DNA of 20,425 bases. Source: an uncultured Ruminococcus sp. Its GTDB lineage: Bacteria > Bacillota > Clostridia > Oscillospirales > Ruminococcaceae. Under the pieces are notes generated by a model. The model searched no databases. It was not told where the DNA came from and saw only the letters and a list, made by a program, of their open reading frames with translations. A program made the position numbers and the translations under genes. Positions 5,676 to 14,982 of the stretch are shown here, one piece after another. Position 1 is the stretch's first letter, and each line of letters starts with the position of its first letter. Location of the stretch: contig CAMWLD010000003.1 in assembly GCA_947175005.1 (NCBI GenBank), forward strand, positions 1-20,425, in the 5' to 3' direction.

Positions 5676-6953
5676 ATGAATCAAACTATTGAGATAGCAC
5701 AGGACGAAGAGCCTGTAAAAGTTATACTGGTGACGGCAGACACGGGGGAGTTTGACGCAGAGATCTCCGTGAAAGAGCTGGAGGAGCTGGCGAGGACGGC
5801 GAGGGCTGTGACGGTGGGGGTCGTTATTCAAAAGCGGCCTGCGCCCGATTCGGCTACCTATATCGGCTCGGGACGTTTGCGGGAGCTGGTTTCGGAGATT
5901 GAAGCCACGGGGGCGGAGCTGCTTATTTTTGACTGCGAGCTTACTGCAAATCAGACAAGGAATATTGAAGAGATAACAGATGTGCGGGTCATTGACAGGA
6001 CCACGCTGATACTGGATATTTTTGCGGCAAGGGCGGTTTCCAAGGAGGGGCGGATTCAGGTGGAGCTGGCGCAGCAGAAGTACAGGCTGGCGCATTTGGC
6101 GGGCAAGGGCATTGCTCTGTCGAGGCTGGGGGGCGGTATAGGCACGAGAGGGCCGGGTGAGTCAAAGTTGGAGACCGACAGGCGGCATATAAGGACGCGT
6201 ATAGAAAATCTGGAAAAGGCGTTAAAAGAAATTCGGAGCAGACGTGAGCTTATCCGCAGCAGGAGGAAAAAGGACGGGGTTTTGACGGCGGCGGTGGTGG
6301 GGTACACAAATGCCGGAAAATCCACGCTGCTGAATGCTTTGACAGACGCGGGGGTATTGGCGGAGGACAAGCTTTTTGCCACGCTGGACACCACTTCGCG
6401 GGCGGTGCTTTTGCCCGACGGCAGGAGTGTGCTGCTGACGGACACGGTGGGGCTTATAAGGCGTTTGCCTCACAATCTGGTGGAGGCGTTCAAGAGCACG
6501 CTGGAAGAGGCGGCGAATGCGGACATTATCATTAACGTTATTGATGTGAGCGATGAGAATGCAAAAAGTCAGGCAATTGTTACGGATGAGCTTCTGAAAG
6601 AGCTGGGGTGCGACGGTATCCCTCGGGTGAATGTGCTCAACAAATGCGACAAGCTGCCGGGGGCGGAGAATATCCCCGAGGACGGGACTACGGTCAAGAT
6701 ATCCGCAAAAAAAGGCGAGGGACTGGAGAGGCTGCTTGAGGCTGTTTCGGAAAATCTGCCCTCAAGGGCGGTGAGGGGGCGGTTTCTTATTCCCTATGAC
6801 AAGAGCGGTTTGCTGAATGCTATCCGCATTGACGGGACGATTTTTTCCGAGGAATACACTCCCGAGGGCACTTACATTGACGCTCTGGTGGACTGCAAAA
6901 TTTACGGAGGCAAGGACGGTGCGGAGCAGTATCGGAGGGAACAGCCCTTATGA
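5676..6953 (+). CDS. hflX: GTPase HflX, ribosome-associated
   Basis: All parts of HflX are present in 425 residues. The N-terminal HflX domain includes YIGSGRL (62-68) and the signature GGGIGTRGPGESKLETDRR (152-170). A coiled stretch at 172-200 precedes the G domain, which has G1 GYTNAGKST (209-217), G3 DTVG (256-259), G4 NKCD (322-325) and G5 ISAKKG. HflX binds stalled or stressed ribosomes in the cytosol and splits 70S particles using GTP, as known from Escherichia coli and other bacteria. GAAGGAG before ATG 5676 fixes the start. The gene opens an operon with two small membrane proteins, the first overlapping its stop by four bases (ATGA). Expression runs from a promoter that is a near-copy of the one before the HD hydrolase. 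Confidence 0.95.
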   Translation: MNQTIEIAQDEEPVKVILVTADTGEFDAEISVKELEELARTARAVTVGVVIQKRPAPDSATYIGSGRLRELVSEIEATGAELLIFDCELTANQTRNIEEITDVRVIDRTTLILDIFAARAVSKEGRIQVELAQQKYRLAHLAGKGIALSRLGGGIGTRGPGESKLETDRRHIRTRIENLEKALKEIRSRRELIRSRRKKDGVLTAAVVGYTNAGKSTLLNALTDAGVLAEDKLFATLDTTSRAVLLPDGRSVLLTDTVGLIRRLPHNLVEAFKSTLEEAANADIIINVIDVSDENAKSQAIVTDELLKELGCDGIPRVNVLNKCDKLPGAENIPEDGTTVKISAKKGEGLERLLEAVSENLPSRAVRGRFLIPYDKSGLLNAIRIDGTIFSEEYTPEGTYIDALVDCKIYGGKDGAEQYRREQPL

Positions 6954-7420
6954 TAATGATGATTATTTTTATAATTGCGGGGCTTGTTTTAGCGGCGTTT
7001 GGGGTGTTCCTTATTCTGAGGGGTGTCAAAAGAAAGTCTCCGGAGATAATGTCGGAGGAGTTTGCGGAGCTGACAACAGGCTGCGGCGAATATGAGGCGC
7101 TGGTGCTGGACGTGCACAAAGAGCCTGCCCGGGAAGGGCGGAAAAAGCAGCGGGTGATGATCTTGCAGATACGCTTTGAGGAACAGAAGAGGACGGTCAT
7201 TCACAAGTGCACGGAAAATTTTTACGGGAAATATTCTCGTGGGGAGCACATAAAAGTGCTTTTTAGGGAGGGCAGCCGTGAGGATTTCTGCATTCCTGTG
7301 GAGGACAACCGCTTTATAAAAGAGAGGCGCTTCGGGGGGAAGAGGTTTATTGTTTCTGCGGGGGTCATGCTTGTTCTTATGGGGCTGGGACTGGCGGGGG
7401 GCGCGTTGCTTATGAAATAA
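6950..7420 (+). CDS. Small membrane protein with central soluble domain
   Basis: The 156-residue protein has an N-terminal hydrophobic helix (about 2-23), a charged soluble stretch (25-130) with predicted beta-rich segments such as EYEALVLDVHKE and RVMILQIRFEEQKR, and a second hydrophobic helix (about 132-154). This TM-soluble-TM layout is reminiscent of DUF3592-type membrane proteins, but I cannot confirm the family. The start ATG overlaps the hflX stop as ATGA, and CGGAGGGA lies about ten bases upstream, so translation is probably coupled to hflX. Two further Met codons at 6956 and 6959 could also serve as the start. The function is unknown. Confidence 0.72.
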   Translation: MIMMIIFIIAGLVLAAFGVFLILRGVKRKSPEIMSEEFAELTTGCGEYEALVLDVHKEPAREGRKKQRVMILQIRFEEQKRTVIHKCTENFYGKYSRGEHIKVLFREGSREDFCIPVEDNRFIKERRFGGKRFIVSAGVMLVLMGLGLAGGALLMK

Positions 7421-7452
7421 GCGGTTTATTTTATAAGGCTTATGAAATAAGC
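7408..7452 (+). repeat. Tandem copy of a self-complementary 15-mer at a stop codon
   Basis: GCTTATGAAATAAGC occurs at 7408-7422, covering the last codons and stop of the previous gene, and again at 7438-7452, a period of 30 bases. Each copy is itself palindromic (GCTTAT and ATAAGC around GAA). It looks like a local tandem duplication of the gene's end and may form small hairpins between the two membrane protein genes. Confidence 0.6.
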
Positions 7453-7488
7453 AGGGCTCCTTATTACATAGACGGAGGGAAATATAAG

Positions 7489-7947
7489 ATGTCATTTGTT
7501 TTGGGACTTCTCATTATACTGCTTGCTATGCTGGTGGTGGGGGTGAGTATCAACATTATCACGGGGATAATAATGGGGGTGGTGATACTTGTTAATGTTT
7601 TGCTGCTGATTTTCTTTGTGGGGTGCGTTATTGTGCTGGCGGGGTCGAAGCAGAAGGCTGCTGTTTTCAGCCGCATTGAGAAACGGACGGCGGAGGGGGA
7701 CGGTCAAAAAAAGGCTAAATTCGACAGGGCATGCTACATGATCGAGGGCAGGGAATATCCTAATGCGTTCCCATGTGAGATCATTCTGAAAGACAGGCTG
7801 TACAGCTCGGACAGGGAAGTAACGGTGTGGCTTTGCGAAAAGCAAGGTGTGGTTTTTGACAAGAATGCGTTTGCGGCGGCGCTGGTCGGGTTCTTCTTTT
7901 TTGCGGCGGTGTGCGTGGGGATAGGTGTAATGCTGATGAGCGTTTAG
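7489..7947 (+). CDS. Small membrane protein, second in the pair after hflX
   Basis: This 152-residue protein begins with a long hydrophobic stretch (3-51) that can hold two transmembrane helices. A soluble part follows (53-125) with charged and Cys-containing segments (FDRACYMIEGREYPNAFPCEIILKDRLY), and it ends with another hydrophobic helix (128-150). The overall plan resembles the preceding protein, and both soluble parts have short beta-rich runs, so they may be distant paralogues; I could not align them convincingly. GGAGGG before ATG 7489 supports the start. It is the last gene of the hflX operon. The next gene, uvrA, has its own promoter. No known family was recognised. Confidence 0.7.
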   Translation: MSFVLGLLIILLAMLVVGVSINIITGIIMGVVILVNVLLLIFFVGCVIVLAGSKQKAAVFSRIEKRTAEGDGQKKAKFDRACYMIEGREYPNAFPCEIILKDRLYSSDREVTVWLCEKQGVVFDKNAFAAALVGFFFFAAVCVGIGVMLMSV

Positions 7948-7980
7948 AGGTTAGAGTTGGGGATTTGAGGAAAACGGATA

Positions 7981-8009
7981 TTGATTTTCCGCTCGTTCTA
8001 TATTATAAT
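7981..8009 (+). promoter_or_regulatory. Sigma-A promoter of uvrA
   Basis: TTGATT (7981-7986) and a perfect TATAAT (8004-8009) have a 17-base spacer, 24 bases before the uvrA ATG. I see no LexA box of the Firmicutes CGAACnnnnGTTCG type around it. Confidence 0.8.
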
Positions 8010-8033
8010 ATATAAATTCGGAGGAAGTTTAAA

Positions 8034-10862
8034 ATGCCTATAGATAAAATTATTGTTAAGGGTGCGAGAGAGCACAATTTAAAAAATGTTGATGTGGAGA
8101 TTCCCCGTGACAAGCTGGTGGTCATGACCGGGCTGTCGGGGTCGGGAAAATCCTCCCTTGCTTTTGACACTATTTATGCGGACGGTCAGAGGCGGTATGT
8201 GGAGAGCCTTTCTTCGTATGCGAGAATGTTTCTCGGGCAAATGGACAAGCCCGATGTTGACCTTATTGAGGGGCTTTCTCCCGCAATTTCCATAGATCAG
8301 AAAACCACCTCGAAAAACCCCCGTTCCACGGTGGGGACGGTTACGGAAATTTACGATTATTTCCGTTTGCTGTTTGCGAGGATAGGTATTCCTCACTGCC
8401 CTGTCTGCGGGCGGGAGATACGTCAGCAGACGGTGGATCAGATAGTTGATAAAATCAAATCGCTGCCCGAAAAGACTAAGCTGCAGATTCTTGCTCCTGT
8501 GGTAAAGGGGCGCAAGGGAGAGCACGTGAAGGAGCTGGAGCGGGCGAAGAAAATGGGGTATGTCCGTGTACGTGTGGACGGGATAGTTTACGATCTTGAT
8601 GAAGAGATAAAGCTGGAAAAGAACAAGAAGCATTCCATTGAGATAGTGGTGGACAGGCTTACGGTAAAGGAGGATATGTCCACGAGGTTGGCGGACAGCA
8701 TTGAGACGGCTTCGGGGATTTCGGGGGGGACGGTTATCTGCGATATTATCGGGGGAGAGGAAATGCTCTTTTCGCAGAATTTCGCTTGCCCCGAGCATGG
8801 GGTCTCCATGGAAGAATTGTCTCCGAGAATGTTTTCGTTCAACAATCCTTACGGGGCTTGCCCCAAGTGCACGGGGCTGGGAGTTTTCAAGAAGATAAGT
8901 CCCGAGCTTATTATCCCCAATCCCGAGCTTTCCATAAAGCAGGGAGCGGTCAAGGCCAGCGGCTGGAGCACCACGGACCCGGGGTCTATTGCAATGATGT
9001 ATTTCAAGGGGATAGCCGATCACTACGGGTATTCTATAGATGAGCCTCTCACTAACTGGTCTGATGAGGCGGTGGACGCTATTTTGTACGGCACGGGGGA
9101 TATAAAGCTCACTCTTCACCGCTCCACATCATACGGCGGGGGCACTTACACACAGCCCTTTGAGGGAGTTATCAACAACATGAACCGCCGTTATAATGAA
9201 AGCTCCTCCGAATGGAGCAAGGCGGATATTGAGCAGTATATGACAGAGGAAGAATGCCCCGAATGCCATGGGCGGAGGCTGCGCCCCGAGATATTGGGGG
9301 TAACGGTGGGGGGAAAGAGCATTGCGGAGGTCACCGAAATGTCGGTAACGGCGTGCTTTGAATTTTTTAAAAATCTCAAGCTTACGGAGAGGGAGAATTT
9401 TATTGCGGAGAGGATTGTCAAGGAGATAAATGAGCGGCTGGGATTTTTGAGCAGTGTGGGACTTGAATACCTTACGCTGTCGAGAATGGCGGGGACTTTA
9501 TCGGGGGGAGAATCCCAGAGAATAAGGCTGGCAACGCAGATAGGCTCGTCGCTGGTGGGTGTGCTTTACATTCTTGACGAGCCGTCTATAGGTCTGCATC
9601 AGAGGGATAATGACAAGCTTATTGCGACTCTCAAACGTCTGCGGGACCTGGGCAACACGCTTATTGTGGTGGAGCATGACGAGGACACCATGAGGGCGGC
9701 GGATTTTATTGTGGATATAGGGCCTTATGCGGGTGTTCGCGGTGGTGAGATCATTTGCACGGGGACGGCGAAGGAGATAATGGACTGCGAGCGCTCTATT
9801 ACGGGGGCGTATCTTAGCGGACGTATGAAAGTGCCTGTGCCCGAAAAGCGGCGCGAGGGCAATGGAAATGTGCTTACGGTAAAGGGGGCAAGGGAAAATA
9901 ATTTAAAGGGGATAGAGGTTTCTGTGCCCTTGGGGACGTTCACCTGCGTTACGGGGGTTTCGGGGTCGGGAAAATCCTCCCTTGTGAATCAGATAATTTA
10001 TAAGTATCTGGCGGCAAAGCTTAACAGGGCAAGGACACGTCCCGGGGATTTTGATGAAATGGAGGGCGTGGAGGCGCTGGACAAGGTGATTAACATTGAC
10101 CAGTCTCCCATAGGCAGGACGCCGCGGTCGAATCCTGCTACGTACACGGGGGTATTCAATGATATCCGTGATCTTTTTGCCCAGACCAACGATGCAAAGA
10201 CAAGGGGCTATGGGTCGGGGAGATTCTCATTTAATGTCAAAGGCGGGCGGTGCGAGGCCTGCGAGGGGGACGGGATAATCAAGATCGAAATGCACTTTTT
10301 ACCCGATGTGTTCGTGCCCTGCGAGGTGTGCAAGGGGCGGCGTTACAACCGTGAGACTTTGGAGGTAAAGTACAAGGGGAAGAGCATTTATGATGTACTG
10401 GAAATGACGGTTGATGAGGGTGTGGAGTTTTTCTCCAATATGCCGAAAATTCACCGCAAGCTGCTGACACTTAAAGAAGTGGGGCTGGGGTATATCAAGA
10501 TAGGTCAGCCTGCGACAACTCTTTCGGGCGGCGAGGCGCAGAGGGTCAAGCTTGCGACCGAGCTTTCCAAACGCTCCACGGGCAGGACTATTTACATTCT
10601 TGACGAGCCTACCACGGGCTTGCACACGGCGGACGTTCACAAGCTGCTGGAGGTATTGCAGCGGCTTTGCGACGGAGGAAACACGGTGCTTGTTATCGAG
10701 CACAATCTTGATGTGATAAAGTCGGCGGACTATATCATTGACCTGGGCCCCGAGGGGGGCGACGGGGGCGGAAATGTGGTCGTTTGCGGCACTCCCGAAA
10801 AGGTGGCTAAGTGCAGGAAAAGCTACACGGGGAAGTATCTGAAGAATATAATTAATAATTAA
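8034..10862 (+). CDS. uvrA: Excinuclease ABC subunit A
   Basis: This full-length UvrA has 942 residues. There are two ABC ATPase units: Walker [10 protein letters not shown] (33-41) with signature LSGGESQR (near 490), and GVSGSGKSS (near 641) with LSGGEAQR (near 828). Zinc modules include CPVCG (near 121), the CPEH...CPKC pair (250-283), CPECHG (near 408), and the C-terminal module CEACEGDG to CEVCKGRR (near 740-766) that helps sense damaged DNA. UvrA dimerises, finds bulky lesions and loads UvrB for nucleotide excision repair in the cytosol. GGAGGAAG before ATG 8034 sets the start. It is a single-gene unit with its own promoter; uvrB and uvrC are not in the window. Confidence 0.97.
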   Translation: MPIDKIIVKGAREHNLKNVDVEIPRDKLVVMTGLSGSGKSSLAFDTIYADGQRRYVESLSSYARMFLGQMDKPDVDLIEGLSPAISIDQKTTSKNPRSTVGTVTEIYDYFRLLFARIGIPHCPVCGREIRQQTVDQIVDKIKSLPEKTKLQILAPVVKGRKGEHVKELERAKKMGYVRVRVDGIVYDLDEEIKLEKNKKHSIEIVVDRLTVKEDMSTRLADSIETASGISGGTVICDIIGGEEMLFSQNFACPEHGVSMEELSPRMFSFNNPYGACPKCTGLGVFKKISPELIIPNPELSIKQGAVKASGWSTTDPGSIAMMYFKGIADHYGYSIDEPLTNWSDEAVDAILYGTGDIKLTLHRSTSYGGGTYTQPFEGVINNMNRRYNESSSEWSKADIEQYMTEEECPECHGRRLRPEILGVTVGGKSIAEVTEMSVTACFEFFKNLKLTERENFIAERIVKEINERLGFLSSVGLEYLTLSRMAGTLSGGESQRIRLATQIGSSLVGVLYILDEPSIGLHQRDNDKLIATLKRLRDLGNTLIVVEHDEDTMRAADFIVDIGPYAGVRGGEIICTGTAKEIMDCERSITGAYLSGRMKVPVPEKRREGNGNVLTVKGARENNLKGIEVSVPLGTFTCVTGVSGSGKSSLVNQIIYKYLAAKLNRARTRPGDFDEMEGVEALDKVINIDQSPIGRTPRSNPATYTGVFNDIRDLFAQTNDAKTRGYGSGRFSFNVKGGRCEACEGDGIIKIEMHFLPDVFVPCEVCKGRRYNRETLEVKYKGKSIYDVLEMTVDEGVEFFSNMPKIHRKLLTLKEVGLGYIKIGQPATTLSGGEAQRVKLATELSKRSTGRTIYILDEPTTGLHTADVHKLLEVLQRLCDGGNTVLVIEHNLDVIKSADYIIDLGPEGGDGGGNVVVCGTPEKVAKCRKSYTGKYLKNIINN

Positions 10863-10878
10863 TAATTACAGCATGCCG

Positions 10879-10926
10879 CCGAAATTTTTTGACTGTGATT
10901 TTATTTCGGTATTGGTGACTTTTTTC
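10879..10926 (+). terminator. Probable terminator after uvrA
   Basis: CCGAAAT (10879-10885) pairs with ATTTCGG (10903-10909) over a 17-base loop, and a run of T follows at 10920-10925 after ten more bases. The gap between stem and T run makes this only moderately convincing. Confidence 0.4.
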
Positions 10927-10989
10927 CTTTGGGCTTTGATGAAATTTTTTGTATACGGGAGCATATAATTTTGGACAGGGCAAATTGAT

Positions 10990-11026
10990 TCTTGCCTCTT
11001 GCTTCTTAAGTTTCTTGCTTCTTGCA
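10990..11026 (+). repeat. Heptad repeat array upstream of the response regulator
   Basis: The units TCTTGCC and TCTTGCT are followed by an irregular TCTTAAGTT and then TCTTGCT and TCTTGCA. The array ends directly at GAAGGGCGG, the ribosome binding site region of the next gene. A lone TATAAT at 10964-10969 upstream has no good -35 at 17 bases. Confidence 0.7.
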
Positions 11027-11043
11027 GAAGGGCGGTAACAGTT

Positions 11044-12561
11044 ATGTTTAAGGTTTTGCTTGTTGATGATGAGCCGAATGTGCGGCAGGGGATAAAGATG
11101 ATGATACCCTGGGACGAGCTGGGCTGCGAGGTGGTGGACGAGGCTGACGACGGGGACGAGGGGCTTTCCAAAATTATGACGTTATCTCCCGATATTGTCA
11201 TTGCGGACATAAAAATGCCCGGCAAGACGGGTATTGAAATGACAGAGGCTGCAAAGGCTATGGGCTTTAAGGGGAAGGTGCTGATACTTTCGGGGTACTC
11301 GGATTTTTCCTATGCCAAGACTGCCATTGCGCTGGGGGTGGAGAATTTTATTTTAAAGCCCGTGGACGAGGACGAGCTTATTGAGGCGATAAAGACAGCG
11401 GGGGAGAAGATAAACCGTGAACGTGACCGCCGCTACAAGCAGGAGATAGGCAGGGAATACCTTAACGAACAGCTTGTAAAGGGGCTGTTTGCGGGCGACC
11501 CGGAGATAGTTGCCGCTATGACGAGAAAATATGAATTTTCCGCTTACTGCGCTGCGGTGATATGCTGCGGTGACAATAGCTTATCAAGAGAGGAACAGGG
11601 GGCGCTGTACGGTAGGATACGGGACTTTTTCGGCAGCGTTTCCAATGCGGATATTGTTACGGTGGATATGAGCGGTATTACGGCGGTGCTTTTCAAGGGG
11701 TGGGCAAAAACCGAGATAAAGGAGCTTTTGGAGAAAATTGCCAAGGCATGCCCGGGGGTATTTATAGCCTGCGGAGGGTATGTGCCCACGCCCGACAAGA
11801 TCAAGGAATCATACAGCTTTGCAGAGGGGATCTGCAGAAGCATATTCATATACAAACATCTGGGGCTTGTTACTCCCGGAATGATAAGCGCGTCACAGCC
11901 CGAAAGCGGTGATATTGCAGCGAATGTCTGCGCTTACATGGAGATAAACGACAAGGAGAAGATCGCTGCTGCCATGGGAGAATTTATGAAGTCACAGATG
12001 TATGCTGGGAACACTCCCGAAAGAGCTAAGGTCAGCTGCATTACCATGGTCATGGAGATACGTTCAAAGCTTTTGCGAAGCGCTGCGGACAAGAAGCCCG
12101 AAAACCTTATCACAGATGAATTTATAGCGGGGCTGGAGAACAGCGGAAGTCTTTACGATATGACAAAGGCGGTGGAGGAAATGCTGGGGAGCGTTTCCGA
12201 CGACTGCTTCGGGAAAACTACCAAAAGCAATATGGAAAGGGTGGTGCAGTACATCAGGGCGAACTACAGCAGTGAACTGCGGCTGGAGCAGCTGGCGGGG
12301 ATATTCGGCTACAACAGCGCATATCTCGGCAAGGTCTTTCACAGGTACACGGGGGAAAATTTCAACAATTATCTTGATGAGATACGTATTACAGAGGCAA
12401 AGAGACTGCTTGCCTGCGAGGAATACAAGGTTTACGAGGTTGCGGAAATGGTGGGGTACACCAACATAAATTATTTCCATAACAAATTCAAGAAATATGT
12501 GGGAATGAGTCCGCTTAGTTACAAGAAAAACCATTCGGGGGGAGGAGATGATGAGATGTAG
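11044..12561 (+). CDS. Response regulator, YesN/AraC type
   Basis: The start was set at ATG 11044, after GAAGGGCGG, because the receiver domain begins there (MFKVLLVDDEP). The longer frame from 10999 would translate the heptad repeats. Over 505 residues the protein has a receiver domain (1-120) with Asp8-Asp9, phospho-acceptor Asp55 in IADIKMPG, Ser83 and Lys105. A middle region (125-390) of about 270 residues has no clear motif. A C-terminal AraC-type double helix-turn-helix (about 400-505) includes RLEQLAGIFGYNSAYLGKVFHRYTG and VAEMVGYTNINYFHNKFKKYVGMSP. Such regulators usually pair with a sensor kinase of the YesM type and control sugar or polysaccharide uptake genes. Here no kinase or transporter is adjacent, so it is an orphan in this window and its target is unknown. 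Confidence 0.92.
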   Translation: MFKVLLVDDEPNVRQGIKMMIPWDELGCEVVDEADDGDEGLSKIMTLSPDIVIADIKMPGKTGIEMTEAAKAMGFKGKVLILSGYSDFSYAKTAIALGVENFILKPVDEDELIEAIKTAGEKINRERDRRYKQEIGREYLNEQLVKGLFAGDPEIVAAMTRKYEFSAYCAAVICCGDNSLSREEQGALYGRIRDFFGSVSNADIVTVDMSGITAVLFKGWAKTEIKELLEKIAKACPGVFIACGGYVPTPDKIKESYSFAEGICRSIFIYKHLGLVTPGMISASQPESGDIAANVCAYMEINDKEKIAAAMGEFMKSQMYAGNTPERAKVSCITMVMEIRSKLLRSAADKKPENLITDEFIAGLENSGSLYDMTKAVEEMLGSVSDDCFGKTTKSNMERVVQYIRANYSSELRLEQLAGIFGYNSAYLGKVFHRYTGENFNNYLDEIRITEAKRLLACEEYKVYEVAEMVGYTNINYFHNKFKKYVGMSPLSYKKNHSGGGDDEM

Positions 12562-12656
12562 AAAGCATATGTAAAAAAGTATATGGTACATATATAATTT
12601 TGCATTTTAAAAATTTTATTAATTGTGTTATAATGATATTATATTGAGAAATATTT

Positions 12657-12685
12657 TTGAATGGGATTTTTTGTGCGCATTTAAT
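12657..12685 (+). promoter_or_regulatory. Candidate sigma-A promoter of nfnAB
   Basis: TTGAAT (12657-12662) and TTTAAT (12680-12685) are separated by 17 bases. A second candidate is an extended -10, TGTTATAAT ending at 12634, which has only a weak -35 (TTTAAA, 12606-12611). Either would give a leader on nfnA. Confidence 0.5.
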
Positions 12686-12741
12686 GCCATGATAAGGAAA
12701 ATATTTCTTCGGACAAAATATGAAAAAAGGGAAGTGTACAA

Positions 12742-13581
12742 ATGTACAAGATTTTGAGAAAAAAAGCTTTAAATCCCACTGTTACGCTGATGGATATCGA
12801 AGCTCCCGCGGTGGCAAAAAAAGCCGAGCCGGGTCAGTTCATAATCCTTAGGACGGATGAAATGGGCGAGCGCATTCCCCTCACTATTGCCGACTACGAC
12901 AGGGAAAAGGGGATAATCACAATTATTTTCCAGATCGTGGGGGCTACTACGGAAAAGCTCAATCACATGAACGAGGGAGACTGTTTGCAGGATTTTGCGG
13001 GACCTCTCGGCAGACCCACTCACACGGAGGGCCTGAAGAAAGTCGCTGTGGTAGGCGGCGGCGTGGGCTGTGCCATTGCGTATCCTGTGGCAAAGAAGCT
13101 GCATGAGACAGGGTGCGAGGTGCATTCCATAGTCGGCTTCAGGAACAAGGATCTGGTGATCTTAGAGGACGAGTTCAAGGCTTGCTCGGACAAGCTTTGC
13201 ATGATGACCGACGACGGCAGCTACGGCACTAAGGGGCTTGTTACAAACGCCCTTAAAGACCTTATCGACAGCGGAGAAAAGTATGACGAGGTAATTGCCA
13301 TAGGGCCGCTGATAATGATGAAGTTCGTGGCGGGGGTAACAAAGGAATACGGCATTAAGACGGTGGTTTCCATGAACCCCATTATGATAGACGGCACGGG
13401 AATGTGCGGCGGATGCAGACTTACCGTTGGCGGCGAGACGAAATTTGCCTGTGTGGACGGCCCCGAATTTGACGGGCATCTGGTGGACTTTGACGAGGCT
13501 ATGGTGCGTTCGTCCATGTACAAGCCCTTTGAGCGGTCGAAGCACGAGGAAGCCTGCAATCTTTACAAGGAGGTAAAGTGA
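12742..13581 (+). CDS. nfnA: NfnA, small subunit of NADH-dependent ferredoxin:NADP+ oxidoreductase
   Basis: This 279-residue protein has the ferredoxin-NADP reductase plan: an FAD-binding barrel (1-95, with RIPLTIADYD), an NAD-binding domain starting VAVVGGGVGCAIAYP (101-115), and a C-terminal [2Fe-2S] site MCGGCR with FAC (Cys222, Cys225, Cys237). Asp218 lies just before; NfnA structures report one Asp and three Cys as ligands. With NfnB it carries out flavin-based electron bifurcation, linking NADPH, NAD+ and ferredoxin in the cytosol of anaerobes. PyrK-type and sulfide dehydrogenase subunits look alike, but the adjacent NfnB decides the call. AAGGGAAG before ATG 12742 sets the start. nfnB begins one base after the stop. 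Confidence 0.92.
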   Translation: MYKILRKKALNPTVTLMDIEAPAVAKKAEPGQFIILRTDEMGERIPLTIADYDREKGIITIIFQIVGATTEKLNHMNEGDCLQDFAGPLGRPTHTEGLKKVAVVGGGVGCAIAYPVAKKLHETGCEVHSIVGFRNKDLVILEDEFKACSDKLCMMTDDGSYGTKGLVTNALKDLIDSGEKYDEVIAIGPLIMMKFVAGVTKEYGIKTVVSMNPIMIDGTGMCGGCRLTVGGETKFACVDGPEFDGHLVDFDEAMVRSSMYKPFERSKHEEACNLYKEVK

Positions 13582-13582
13582 T

Positions 13583-14965
13583 ATGCCTAATATGTCGCTT
13601 GTGAAAAATCCTATGCCCTCCCAGGAGGCAGGGGAAAGAAGAAGCAACTTCAAGGAGGTTGCTCTCGGTTATACCGCAGAAATGGCTGTGGACGAGGCTA
13701 AGAGATGTCTCGGGTGCAAGAATATGCCCTGTGTATCGGGATGTCCCGTTAATATTGACATTCCGGGATTTATAAAGAAGATCGCCGACGGCGAGTTTGA
13801 AGAGGCTTACGGTGTAATTGCAAAGTCCAGCTCGCTGCCTGCAGTGTGCGGACGTGTATGCCCCCAGGAGACCCAGTGCGAGGGTGTGTGCATAAGGGGC
13901 AAAAAGGGTGAGCCTGTGGCTATCGGCCGTCTGGAGAGATTTGCTGCGGATTATCATAATCAGAATTTTACGGGGGCTGCCGAAAAGCCCGAGGCAAACG
14001 GCAAAAAGGTTGCTGTAATAGGCGCAGGTCCTGCGGGGCTTACCTGTGCGGGCGACCTTGCCAAGAAGGGCTACGAGGTAACTGTATTTGAGGCGCTGCA
14101 CCTGGCGGGAGGCGTGCTGGTTTACGGTATTCCCGAATTCAGACTGCCCAAGAGCATTGTGCAGAAGGAAATTGACGGTTTGAAAGAAATTGGCGTTAAG
14201 GTCGAGACAAATATTATAGTGGGCAAGACCGTTACTGTGGACGAGCTTTTTGAAGAGGGCTACAATGCGATATTTATCGGCTCGGGAGCGGGTCTGCCGA
14301 GGTTTATGAACATTCCCGGCGAGAACCTTAAAGGCGTTTACTCGGCTAACGAGTTTTTGACGAGAGTTAATCTGATGAAGGCTTACAAGGGCGACAGCGA
14401 CACTCCCGTTAAGGAGAATAAGAGAGTTGCTGTTGTGGGCGGCGGAAACGTTGCCATGGACGCTGCAAGATGTGCGCTGAGATTGGGCGCAGAGGAAGTT
14501 TACATAGTATACCGCCGCAGCGAGAGCGAGCTGCCTGCGAGAGCAGAGGAAGTGGAGCACGCTAAGGAAGAGGGCATTGTTTTCAAAATGCTGACCAATC
14601 CCACGGAGATTCTGGGGGACGAGGAGCATTTTGTAAGCGGTATCAAGTGCGTTTCCATGGAGCTGGGCGAGCCCGATGAATCGGGACGGCGCAGACCTAT
14701 TGTAAAAGAGGGCAGCGAGCATATTATTGATGTGGACTGCGTAATTATGGCTATAGGCACATCTCCGAATCCTCTTATCAGAAACACCACGGAGGGATTG
14801 GATACCAACAAGCACGGCTGCATTGTGGTAAAGGACGACAGCGGGCTTACCTCCCGTGAGGGCGTATATGCGGGCGGCGACGCTGTTACGGGTGCGGCTA
14901 CGGTCATTCTTGCCATGGGTGCGGGCAAATCTGCGGCTCAGGCTATTGATGAATATTTGAGCTGA
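13583..14965 (+). CDS. nfnB: NfnB, large subunit, glutamate synthase beta-like flavoprotein
   Basis: The 460-residue protein has an N-terminal double [4Fe-4S] domain with CLGCKNMPCVSGC (Cys42, 45, 50, 54) and CGRVCPQETQCEGVC (Cys89, 93, 99, 103). An FAD site follows at VAVIGAGPAGLTCAG (143-157), an NADPH site at VAVVGGGNVAMDAARCALRLG (near 285), and a C-terminal GDAVTGAATVILAMGAGKSAA. This is the GltD/NfnB family. Length and pairing with NfnA indicate the bifurcating transhydrogenase rather than true glutamate synthase, whose large subunit is absent. AAGGAGG in the end of nfnA (near 13567) drives translation, and the genes are one base apart. A heptad hairpin and then a terminator follow. Confidence 0.93.
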   Translation: MPNMSLVKNPMPSQEAGERRSNFKEVALGYTAEMAVDEAKRCLGCKNMPCVSGCPVNIDIPGFIKKIADGEFEEAYGVIAKSSSLPAVCGRVCPQETQCEGVCIRGKKGEPVAIGRLERFAADYHNQNFTGAAEKPEANGKKVAVIGAGPAGLTCAGDLAKKGYEVTVFEALHLAGGVLVYGIPEFRLPKSIVQKEIDGLKEIGVKVETNIIVGKTVTVDELFEEGYNAIFIGSGAGLPRFMNIPGENLKGVYSANEFLTRVNLMKAYKGDSDTPVKENKRVAVVGGGNVAMDAARCALRLGAEEVYIVYRRSESELPARAEEVEHAKEEGIVFKMLTNPTEILGDEEHFVSGIKCVSMELGEPDESGRRRPIVKEGSEHIIDVDCVIMAIGTSPNPLIRNTTEGLDTNKHGCIVVKDDSGLTSREGVYAGGDAVTGAATVILAMGAGKSAAQAIDEYLS

Positions 14966-14982
14966 CAGGATAAAGAATTTCC

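Noticed and set aside
8010..8033. SOS (LexA) control of uvrA
   Set aside because: No CGAACnnnnGTTCG-like box was found near the promoter; the short CGTTC at 7994 has no matching half.
10999..11043. Longer N-terminus for the response regulator
   Set aside because: It would translate heptad repeats; the receiver domain starts at 11044 behind a proper binding site.
12566..12593. Inverted repeat ATATGTA/TACATAT after the response regulator gene
   Set aside because: The arms are short, AT-only apart from one base, and no T run follows; such pairs are expected by chance in AT-rich DNA.
13499..14815. Minus-strand open frame of 438 codons opposite nfnB
   Set aside because: It is a shadow of nfnB with no recognisable domain.
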